Of a stretch of DNA of 64,000 bases, positions 24,414-30,128 are shown in pieces (positions within the stretch are counted from its first letter, which is position 1; each line of letters opens with the position of its first letter). Position numbers and translations under genes: made by a program. A model generated the notes under the pieces. It made no database searches. It was not told the origin of the DNA and was given only the letters and a program-made list of their open reading frames with translations. Origin of the DNA: Pseudoxanthomonas dokdonensis (GTDB lineage Bacteria; Pseudomonadota; Gammaproteobacteria; Xanthomonadales; Xanthomonadaceae); contig NZ_LDJL01000011.1 of the NCBI RefSeq assembly GCF_001431405.1, forward strand, positions 512,672-576,671, read 5' to 3'.

Positions 24414-24607
24414 GCAATCCCCCTTGCGGCGCGTATGGCGGCAATCCAGCGCAGCGCCGTCGCCCTGCTCATGCCGAACAAATCCATAAGCTCGTCGCGC
24501 GTGGGAAGCCGGCTGGGGAATCTCTGCGCCAGCATGCACGCCACGTACATCGTCCCATTCCCTGAGCTGGGTGCAGGCGTGTGGAGTTGATCTCGGTAAG
24601 TGGTCAT
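24410..24607 (-). CDS. Small HTH protein
   Basis: 65 residues with a C-terminal HTH (TRDELMDLFGMSRATALRWI). ATGA-type overlaps on both sides. Probably a small DNA-binding protein of the early operon; no family recognised. Confidence 0.6.
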   Translation of the reverse strand: MTTYRDQLHTPAPSSGNGTMYVACMLAQRFPSRLPTRDELMDLFGMSRATALRWIAAIRAARGIA

Positions 24608-24984
24608 GCGTGCGTCCTCGCCATGCGTGCCTGCAGCGCTTCCAGCGCCTTCACTGACGCGATGAACTCGCGCTGCAGCTGGGCGGCTTCATCCTCGGGA
24701 TTGATGGGCTGCGGCTCGGCGTAACCAGCGGCCTGGGCCTCGTATGCCGCCAGCACATGCACGCCGGCTTGACGTGCGGCCTTGCGGATGTAGGCCAGTT
24801 CGCTCAGCGAGAGCTTCTCGCGCTTGTCCGGGTTGCAGCAGTCCGCCAGCCAGCGGCCGGCAGCTTCCACGGTCATATCCGGCTTCATGTCGTGACCGAT
24901 GCGCTTGAAGCCGCCCATCGCCTCAACGGCATGTCTGACGGCGTCGTGGTAGTCGTCAACGAACAAGGGAATCTGGTTGCTCAT
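24604..24984 (-). CDS. CII-like phage regulatory protein (CP76 type)
   Basis: 126 residues from the ATG at 24984. DDYHDAVRHAVEAMGGFKRIG, then CCNPDKREKLSLSELAYIRKAAR and a helical C-terminus with many Gln/Ala (LQREFIASVKALEALQ), match the pattern of phage regulatory CII proteins (Phage_CP76): HTH with N-P-x-K region followed by an L-x-L-x-E helix. It likely activates repressor or integrase promoters after infection. First gene of the replication operon after the 25-26 kb gap. The longer in-frame extension is low-complexity. Confidence 0.75.
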   Translation of the reverse strand: MSNQIPLFVDDYHDAVRHAVEAMGGFKRIGHDMKPDMTVEAAGRWLADCCNPDKREKLSLSELAYIRKAARQAGVHVLAAYEAQAAGYAEPQPINPEDEAAQLQREFIASVKALEALQARMARTHA

Positions 24985-25194
24985 GATGGGTTTCCGATGG
25001 TGTCCGCGAGCGTCGGAAAGCGTCGGACAGGCTGATTGGGTTACAAAAATGGCCCGCCCCGAAGGAACGAGCCGACGTGTTATTGATGGATGGACGCGCT
25101 GCCGCGAATGAAGCCCTTCCCAGCACTGCGTACGGAGATTCCTCCCCCGCTGTACGATGGGTTCACTACCACACCACCGACAGCGAGGAAGGAA

Positions 25195-25410
25195 ATGGAC
25201 AACGAAACCAAGGGGCGTTTGCTGGCCCTCGAAGCATTGGTCAAGGAACTGGTCATTGCTCTTCCCTTCGACCAGGCGACCGGCATACTGGGCAACGTCC
25301 TGCCGCCGCTTCAGCGTCAACCACAGGAGCTTGGGGGGCATGCAACCGAGCTGATCCGCCAGATTTCTCTACAAGTTCACGAGAAGCAACGACGCGCTCA
25401 ATCCGGCTGA
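25195..25410 (+). CDS. Small uncharacterised protein on the strand opposite the early operon
   Basis: 71 residues from the ATG at 25195, with a GAGGAAGGAA ribosome site. The sequence (ALEALVKELVIALPFDQATG, LIRQISLQVHEKQRRAQ) is largely helical. It lies between the CII-like and Cro-like genes but on the plus strand, so it could be expressed in the lysogen. A competing minus-strand ORF overlaps its 3' end. Function unknown. Confidence 0.55.
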   Translation: MDNETKGRLLALEALVKELVIALPFDQATGILGNVLPPLQRQPQELGGHATELIRQISLQVHEKQRRAQSG

Positions 25411-25537
25411 CCTGGGACTTGAGATCGCCGACATCCTTGCTGGTGTCGGCGATCTCGCGGCTTACCCAGAACTTCCATTCTCGAACCAGCTGGTCCATCT
25501 CAGGCACCAGCCAGCGACGCATCAATCTACGCAGCAT
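25253..25537 (-). CDS. Possible coiled-coil protein antisense to the neighbouring small gene
   Basis: 94 residues from the ATG at 25537. The first half (MLRRLMRRWLVPEMDQLVRE, DVGDLKSQVSRIERVV) has a real-looking heptad pattern, while the C-terminal half overlaps the plus-strand gene at 25195-25410 and is less protein-like. In the Cro-to-CII interval, a minus-strand gene would be expected, so this may be a genuine short early gene. Low confidence. Confidence 0.3.
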   Translation of the reverse strand: MLRRLMRRWLVPEMDQLVREWKFWVSREIADTSKDVGDLKSQVSRIERVVASRELVEKSGGSARLHAPQAPVVDAEAAAGRCPVCRSPGRREEQ

Positions 25538-25614
25538 GATCGACCTCCGCGGCAAGGTTTCCGCCCCCGTGGCAGACTGGAGCTGCGAACAAGCAACCCG
25601 CCACGGAGACGGAA

Positions 25615-25932
25615 GTGGAATTGACGACACTGTTGTTCGGAACGGAGGACGGGCAGCTCATGGTTGGCCCTGCAGTGCTGATAGAAGGCCAGCTTTGGCT
25701 TGTCGCTTCATGGCGCGAACAGACAGAATCAGAATTTTGGCGGCCAGAAGTAGCCATTCCAGTGCCGATGGAGGCTGTTCAACACTGCCCGGATTGCGCG
25801 GACTACGAATATCTTCTGAGCGGCTCAATACCCAAACTCGCGTTTCAGGGCCACACCGCACAATGGCAAGGCCTGCTGTTCGTGCCAGAGGTCCGGCCTG
25901 CATGGAAGGTGGCTGTTCCGAGCCTGAATTGA
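25615..25932 (+). CDS. Uncharacterised protein, possible lysogenic gene
   Basis: 105 residues starting at the GTG 25615 with a GGAGACGGA site. The sequence contains a beta-rich N-terminus (TTLLFGTEDGQLMVGPAVLI, LWLVASWRE) and a CPDCADYEYLLSG segment. Convergent with the Cro-like gene, whose stop is 6 bp further on. The orientation opposite to the early operon suggests prophage-state expression. No family recognised. Confidence 0.55.
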   Translation: MELTTLLFGTEDGQLMVGPAVLIEGQLWLVASWREQTESEFWRPEVAIPVPMEAVQHCPDCADYEYLLSGSIPKLAFQGHTAQWQGLLFVPEVRPAWKVAVPSLN

Positions 25933-25937
25933 CGGCG

Positions 25938-26177
25938 CTACGCAGCATCTTTGGAGACCTCGGGCGCAGGTGTGCGAATGAAGTCGGCTGCGAAGTCCGC
26001 CGCAGACAAGGTCACGCCCCGCCTGGTGGCGAGCTCATTGATCGCGCGATACTGACGGCGGTTCGGGAATCTCTCGCCCCGTTCGTAGTAGCGAATCGAA
26101 TGGGTGGTGCAGCCAATGGCCTCGGCAATTTCAGCCGTGGTCATGCCGGTGTCGCGGATGAGGTTGATGGCTTTCAT
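25938..26177 (-). CDS. Cro-like repressor
   Basis: 79 residues from the ATG at 26177. The HTH (MTTAEIAEAIGCTTHSIRYY, ERGERFPNRRQYRAINELAT) is of the XRE/Cro type and the protein is small and single-domain. It is the first gene of the minus-strand early operon; its start lies 7 bp from the predicted -10 box. There is no Shine-Dalgarno sequence, see findings. An in-frame GTG-initiated extension upstream is not needed. Confidence 0.85.
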   Translation of the reverse strand: MKAINLIRDTGMTTAEIAEAIGCTTHSIRYYERGERFPNRRQYRAINELATRRGVTLSAADFAADFIRTPAPEVSKDAA

Positions 26178-26183
26178 GCGCGA

Positions 26184-26261
26184 ACCGTAACACCATGTCA
26201 CGGTATACGCAACACCCCGTTACGGTACGTACTTTGATGGGCCGTAACGCATCGTTACCAT
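26184..26261. promoter_or_regulatory. Right operator: three 17-bp operators with PR and PRM promoters
   Basis: Three operators CGYAAC-N5-GTTRCG: 26186-26202 (CGTAAC/GTCACG), 26208-26224 (CGCAAC/GTTACG) and 26243-26259 (CGTAAC/GTTACC), centre spacing 22 and 35 bp. On the minus strand PR has -35 TTGCGT (26212-26207) and -10 TACGGT (26189-26184), 17-bp spacing, both boxes in operator half-sites. On the plus strand a repressor promoter may use TTTGAT (26233-26238) and TACCAT (26256-26261), spacing 17, overlapping the third operator. Confidence 0.85.
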
Positions 26262-26296
26262 TGGCGTCTCATGTAATGCGAGTGGAATCCCCCAAG

Positions 26297-26614
26297 ATGC
26301 ACTGGTACGAACGGGTAGCTGCCTCCCTCCGCGACAGATCTGTCAGTAACGCGGAGGTGGGCCGGAGAATGACCCCTCAGGTCACCGGCCAAGCCATCAC
26401 CCTGAAACTGCAGGGGAAGCGCCCAGTCACCGTTGATGAACTGAAAGTCTTTGCCGCCTGCGCAGGACTGACTGTGGCCGAAGCACTGGGGGATGATGTG
26501 ATCGTTGAGCTTCAAGATGAGAAAGACCTTGTCGAGCTGTACCGCCTACTATCAGACGAGCAGAAGCGCGCATTCATGGAAATGCTGAAGGCCACTACGG
26601 GAGGCCCGCGATGA
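26297..26614 (+). CDS. Prophage repressor (CI-like, short form)
   Basis: 105 residues from the ATG at 26297 (MHWYERVAASLRDRSVSN); in-frame ATGs at 26276 and 26237 are alternatives, the latter inside the operators. The HTH spans about 15-60 (NAEVGRRMTPQVTGQAITLKL, then VDELKVFAACAGL). The C-terminal part is a short helical oligomerisation segment (DLVELYRLLSDEQKRAFMEM). There is no S24/LexA-type peptidase, so induction cannot use RecA-stimulated autocleavage. It overlaps the following gene by ATGA. Confidence 0.8.
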   Translation: MHWYERVAASLRDRSVSNAEVGRRMTPQVTGQAITLKLQGKRPVTVDELKVFAACAGLTVAEALGDDVIVELQDEKDLVELYRLLSDEQKRAFMEMLKATTGGPR

Positions 26615-26883
26615 AGCGCATCGCCGTAGGCCTATTAGCAGCCACCATTTGCAGCTGCAGCAACGACATAGAAGCCCAGTTCGGACGGGTGGAAAGGTTC
26701 GCCGAATCTGCCCAGAACGGAACGTCGCGCGACGTGTTCCTCGTGCGGTCTGGCATTGCCGGGAATGAGCGGGTTGGCTTCATCTATGCAATGGCCGACG
26801 ATATGGCTGTTTGCCTGGAAATTGCCGCAGATATGTCCGCCAAATACCCTCGGGCTCCTTACAGCTGCGAATACGCGAACTAA
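26611..26883 (+). CDS. Small putative lipoprotein in the rex position
   Basis: 90 residues. A signal peptide (MKRIAVGLLAATICSCSND) includes Cys14 and Cys16; ICSC is a plausible lipobox. The mature part has no recognised domain (FGRVERFAESAQNG, VGFIYAMADDMAVCLEI). It overlaps the repressor stop by ATGA, so it is co-transcribed in the lysogen, as rexA/B and many superinfection-exclusion genes are. A surface lipoprotein of a prophage could block re-infection; this is inference. Confidence 0.7.
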   Translation: MKRIAVGLLAATICSCSNDIEAQFGRVERFAESAQNGTSRDVFLVRSGIAGNERVGFIYAMADDMAVCLEIAADMSAKYPRAPYSCEYAN

Positions 26884-26933
26884 ACCGGGTCCAGAACCAA
26901 GCAAATCAGCGGATCCCGCGACTGTTCCATAAG

Positions 26934-26999
26934 CGCAACGCTGTGTTACGATTATAGGCGTAACAACCTGTTGCGCATGCCGTAACTGTCCGTTACGAT
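26934..26999. promoter_or_regulatory. Left operator: three 17-bp operators with PL promoter
   Basis: Operators at 26934-26950 (CGCAAC/GTTACG), 26959-26975 (CGTAAC/GTTGCG) and 26981-26997 (CGTAAC/GTTACG), centre spacing 25 and 22 bp. PL has -35 TTGCGC (26971-26976) and -10 TACGAT (26994-26999), spacing 17, with both boxes in operator half-sites exactly as at PR. The predicted transcript starts near 27006 and its leader contains a strong hairpin (27009-27041: GCCCCA/TGGGGC plus CCCGG/CCGGG). Confidence 0.85.
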
Positions 27000-27054
27000 C
27001 CTCCCATCGCCCCAACGCACCCCGGATCGCCGGGCTGGGGCCAGGGAGAACGGG

Positions 27055-27435
27055 ATGAGCCAGAAACGCACCTACCTCTGCCCGGACTGTGACGGGTACG
27101 GCGAGACAGTTCACAACGACACGAACCCGTATGGCTACGGCCCGGACCCGCAGTGTGATGTAGAGGTCGAGTGCCGCAACTGCGACGGCAGCGGCGTCAT
27201 CGTCAGCGAGTATGACGACACCCTGCAGCCGTGGAATGGCACCAGCGGTCGCATGGGATCACGCCCTGCGTCTCGCCCCGACCCGCTCATCACGATGGCC
27301 CGCTGGCGCGGAAAGCTGCGCGGCCATCCGACCTCGCCGTCCGCCAACCTCTACTACGGCTATGCCCGTCAGATTGCGGTGAGCCCTGTTGCTTTACCCG
27401 ACATGCGCCCGGTGGCGATGGGGCGTGCGGCATGA
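27055..27435 (+). CDS. Zinc-ribbon protein, first gene of the PL operon
   Basis: 126 residues. CPDCDGYG and CRNCDGSG are DnaJ-type CxxCxGxG repeats, likely binding zinc; the rest contains PWNGTSGRMGSRPASRP and a C-terminal tail with no clear fold. It occupies the site where lambda N would be but has no arginine-rich motif typical of N. Start ATG has a CAGGGAGAA site. Function unknown. Confidence 0.7.
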   Translation: MSQKRTYLCPDCDGYGETVHNDTNPYGYGPDPQCDVEVECRNCDGSGVIVSEYDDTLQPWNGTSGRMGSRPASRPDPLITMARWRGKLRGHPTSPSANLYYGYARQIAVSPVALPDMRPVAMGRAA

Positions 27436-27593
27436 CCACCCCAACACCCCTAATGCAGCGCCTGGACGCCGATTTCGCCGAAATGTTCGGCTATGGCCGA
27501 GATGCCGCGCCGCTGTTCGGCACTGACGTAATCCCCAGCAACCGGGACATTGAGCGGACCTTGAATAGCCGGATGGAGGTTGGTCATGAGTAA
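27432..27593 (+). CDS. Small early protein
   Basis: 53 residues from the ATG at 27432 (MTTPTPLMQRLDADFAEMFG), overlapping the previous stop (ATGA). The end (DIERTLNSRMEVGHE) overlaps the next start. No family recognised. Confidence 0.55.
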   Translation: MTTPTPLMQRLDADFAEMFGYGRDAAPLFGTDVIPSNRDIERTLNSRMEVGHE

Positions 27594-27843
27594 GTCTGGC
27601 CTAAAGGCGTCGTTTTCTCGTTGTCCGGAGACCTGCCCGGAGGTTGACAGGATCATGTCTGAGGCGGTCGAGGAAATTAAGCGCCGAGGGACCGAGCGTC
27701 TACGCGAGGCGCTAACCGATGCGTGCGAGGAATTGGAAGAAATGGAATCTCGCCTCAATGAGGCTAACGACAAAATCAGCAAGCTTGAGGATGAAGTTAG
27801 CGATTTAAAGGGCGCCATCAGGGAGATTGAAAATGGTCAGTGA
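27586..27843 (+). CDS. Coiled-coil early protein
   Basis: 85 residues from the ATG at 27586 (TTG GTC ATG context; GGAGGT site upstream). A short N-terminal part with Cys residues (SRCPETCPEVDR) leads to a long acidic coiled coil (about 25-85, EELEEMESRLNEANDKISKL). Function unknown; resembles small structural accessory or anti-host proteins only in being a coiled coil. Confidence 0.6.
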   Translation: MSKSGLKASFSRCPETCPEVDRIMSEAVEEIKRRGTERLREALTDACEELEEMESRLNEANDKISKLEDEVSDLKGAIREIENGQ

Positions 27844-28042
27844 CCCCCATGAATGGAAGTGCCAGGACCGGCTTTGGTTCTGGCGCTATGAGCTTCACCG
27901 GGCACGCCGCTGGTTCCGCCGAAACGGCTATCGGCTTGCCTGCATCGCAGTCGCGGCGCTGGTGGTCTACGCCGTCAGTCTGCGCGCCGCCGAAATCCAT
28001 GCCGGCATCGGGACCGGCGCAATCAGCTCAGTGAGGGGATAG
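27833..28042 (+). CDS. Small membrane protein
   Basis: 69 residues from the ATG at 27833 (MVSDPHEWKCQDRLWFW). A basic aromatic N-terminus is followed by one membrane helix (LACIAVAALVVYAVSL, about 36-52). It overlaps the preceding coiled-coil gene. Possible inner-membrane exclusion or host-interaction factor; unproven. Confidence 0.6.
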   Translation: MVSDPHEWKCQDRLWFWRYELHRARRWFRRNGYRLACIAVAALVVYAVSLRAAEIHAGIGTGAISSVRG

Positions 28043-28044
28043 CC

Positions 28045-28230
28045 ATGCAACTCACGCACCTGTCTTTCCAACACGTTCCGCGCCATCGCTCGCCACTTGC
28101 GCCCACCAACGAACAGCGCGTGCGCAGCTGGCGAAACCTTCTCCCCGTGGTGCATGCCAATTCGCACCGGTGGGATTTTCAGAAGTCAACCACTAACCGT
28201 CCAGGAGGACGCCATGAAATTCGACGTTAA
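28045..28230 (+). CDS. Possible small basic protein
   Basis: 61 residues with a good ribosome site (GAGGGG 5 bases upstream of the ATG). The sequence is basic with many Arg, His and Asn and has no clear domain. Its 3' end overlaps the pentapeptide-repeat gene start by 17 bp. The good ribosome site and 2-bp gap to the previous gene support it; codon pattern is less convincing. Confidence 0.4.
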   Translation: MQLTHLSFQHVPRHRSPLAPTNEQRVRSWRNLLPVVHANSHRWDFQKSTTNRPGGRHEIRR

Positions 28231-28825
28231 GAACCGCTGGTCTGGTGAGGTGCAATATTCGTGCGAGTTGACCGCCGAAATCGCGGGCAAGTCTTACGGG
28301 CTGCAACTCGGTTTTGCGGTGAAGTCCGCTCATGCGAGCGGTGCCGACCTGCGCGGTGCCGACCTGAGCGGTGCCGACCTGCGCGGTGCCGACCTGCGCG
28401 GTGCCGACCTGCGCGGTGCCGACCTGCGCGATGCCGACCTGAGCGATGCCGACCTGAGCGGTGCCGTCCTGCGCGGTGCCGACCTGCGGGTCTGCCCGAT
28501 CACCATTCCCAACATTCACCAAGCGGTCTACGCGGCAGCGTCCCAGCCGGCGGCGCTCGAAATGGGATCTTGGCATGCCTGTGACACCACGCATTGCCGG
28601 GCCGGGTGGGTTGTGCATTTGGCTGGCGATGGTGGCAGAGCGCTCGAATGGGCGCTCGGAACGCCGGCAGCGGCAGCCGTCATCTACATGGCCAGCGACC
28701 CGCAGTTGGAGCGGATTCCCGACTTTTACTGTGACAACAAAGCCGCGCTTGAGGATATGCGCCGACTGGCTGAAATCGAAGAAACCAAAGCGCCGCGCAG
28801 TGCGGCAAAGGATTCGCACAAGTGA
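28214..28825 (+). CDS. Pentapeptide-repeat protein with a phage C-terminal domain
   Basis: 203 residues from the ATG at 28214 with a perfect CCAGGAGG site. The first ~40 residues are a beta-rich cap (MKFDVKNRWSGEVQYSCEL). Ten pentapeptide repeats (GADLR/GADLS) follow at about 43-92, expected to form a right-handed quadrilateral beta-helix. The C-terminal ~110 residues (HACDTTHCRAGWVVHLAGDGG, FYCDNKAALEDMRRLAE) match a module common in phage proteins, usually carried alongside such repeats. Role unknown; some members mimic DNA and block gyrase. Confidence 0.82.
   Translation: MKFDVKNRWSGEVQYSCELTAEIAGKSYGLQLGFAVKSAHASGADLRGADLSGADLRGADLRGADLRGADLRDADLSDADLSGAVLRGADLRVCPITIPNIHQAVYAAASQPAALEMGSWHACDTTHCRAGWVVHLAGDGGRALEWALGTPAAAAVIYMASDPQLERIPDFYCDNKAALEDMRRLAEIEETKAPRSAAKDSHK
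28340..28489 (+). repeat. Ten 15-bp tandem repeats encoding pentapeptides
   Basis: GGTGCCGACCTGCGC repeated ten times in tandem with few variants (AGC for CGC, GATGCC for GGTGCC, GTC for GAC). The near-identity of units suggests recent slippage or recombination, so copy number is likely variable. Confidence 0.9.
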
Positions 28826-29640
28826 GCAACCTCGCCACCATCCCGCCGCAGGGATCGCCCGCACAACCACGCCAGCAGATGGACTTCAGCCCGCAGACCT
28901 TCGACCAGGCGCTGACCTTCTGCGACTACCTGGCCGACAGCGACCTGGTGCCGAAAGACTTCAAGGGCAAGCCGGCGAACTGCCTGATTGCCATGCAGTG
29001 GGGCGCCGAGCTTGGCTTGAAGCCGCTTCAGGCTGTGCAGAATATCGCCATCATCAACGGTCGCCCCGCGTTGTGGGGTGACGCGGTCATCGCGCTGGTG
29101 CGCAGCTCGCCGCTTTGCGAGTACATCACCGAGAGCGATGACGGCAAGGCCGCAACGTGCCGGGTCAAGCGCCGCGGCGAACCTGAAGAAGTCCGCATCT
29201 TCAGCATGGATGACGCCAAGGCTGCCGGCCTGGCTGGCAAGCAAGGGCCGTGGACGCAGTACCCCAAGCGCATGCGGCAGATGCGCGCTCGCGCCTTCGC
29301 GCTGCGTGACGTGTTCCCGGACGTGCTGAAGGGCATGCCAATCGCAGAAGAAATCATGGACATTCAGCCGGCGGGCGAGCAACGCGCCGTGGCCGCCGTG
29401 GTTTCTCAGCCTGCCGCGTACCCCGCCGAGGACTTCGCCCGGAACCTGCCGAGCTGGCGCGGCGTGATCGAGTCCGGTCGCAAGACCGCTGACCAGATCG
29501 TCGCGATGGTCAGCAGCAAGGGCCAGCTGAGCGCCGAACAGATCGACGCCATCCGCGCGCCGTTCGAGCCCGCGCCGGCCGAGTCCAGCGAGAACCCCGA
29601 CTTCCCCCTTTCCAGCGATAACCAGGAGCCGCAGGCATGA
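28822..29640 (+). CDS. recT: RecT-family single-strand annealing recombinase
   Basis: 272 residues. The conserved core is visible: NCLIAMQWGAELGLKPLQAV, QNIAIINGRPALWGDA, then TCRVKRRGEPEEV and KRMRQMRARAFALRDVFPD. The C-terminal ~80 residues are a disordered Pro/Ala linker plus a helical segment. With the exonuclease downstream it forms a two-component recombination system. It overlaps the previous gene by 4 bp and the HNH gene by ATGA. Confidence 0.93.
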   Translation: MSNLATIPPQGSPAQPRQQMDFSPQTFDQALTFCDYLADSDLVPKDFKGKPANCLIAMQWGAELGLKPLQAVQNIAIINGRPALWGDAVIALVRSSPLCEYITESDDGKAATCRVKRRGEPEEVRIFSMDDAKAAGLAGKQGPWTQYPKRMRQMRARAFALRDVFPDVLKGMPIAEEIMDIQPAGEQRAVAAVVSQPAAYPAEDFARNLPSWRGVIESGRKTADQIVAMVSSKGQLSAEQIDAIRAPFEPAPAESSENPDFPLSSDNQEPQA

Positions 29641-30128
29641 AGGAGCTGTCGGTTGACCGGTTGAAGGCGGTTCTCCGCTATGAGCCCGAGACCGGCCTTT
29701 TCTTCTGGGTGAACCCTCCCAAGAACCACCCTCGGCTCAATGAATACGTTGCCGGAGGGATATCCACTGGCTACGTAATGATCAAAGTCGATGGTCAGAA
29801 GTACAAGGCGCATCGCCTTGCCTGGCTCTACATGCACGGCGCCTGGCCCGAGATGGACATCGATCATGCGAACGGCTCTCCGCTCGACAACCGGATCGCA
29901 AATCTGCGTCTCGCAACGAATCCGCAGAACCAGGCAAACCGTCGCCGCGACCACGGCAAAGACACGCCAAAGGGCGTTCGGAGGCTGCCAAGAGGCAGCT
30001 ACCAGGCGCGCATCACGATAGACCACAAGCAGATCTGTCTCGGCACGTTCGATACCGAAGACCAAGCACAGGCGGCATATCTGGCCGCCTCTCAAGACCA
30101 CTACAAAGACTTCGCGAGGGCAGCATGA
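29637..30128 (+). CDS. HNH endonuclease with AP2 domain
   Basis: 163 residues. MKELSVDRLKAVLRYEPETG begins the module, HRLAWLYMHGAWPEM and DIDHANGSPLDNRIANLR are the HNH core, and YQARITIDHKQICLGTFDTE is the AP2-type DNA-binding domain. It is related throughout to the HNH at 20869-21432. It is inserted between recT and the exonuclease with ATGA overlaps at both ends, so the operon is not disrupted. Likely a homing endonuclease. Confidence 0.9.
   Translation: MKELSVDRLKAVLRYEPETGLFFWVNPPKNHPRLNEYVAGGISTGYVMIKVDGQKYKAHRLAWLYMHGAWPEMDIDHANGSPLDNRIANLRLATNPQNQANRRRDHGKDTPKGVRRLPRGSYQARITIDHKQICLGTFDTEDQAQAAYLAASQDHYKDFARAA

Noticed and set aside
26195..26296. Longer repressor start at the first in-frame ATG (26195)
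   Set aside because: The extension would be coded within the operators and promoter and would precede the predicted PRM start.
28340..28489. Tandem repeat as CRISPR or minisatellite outside genes
   Set aside because: Gapless 15-bp units that encode pentapeptides in frame.
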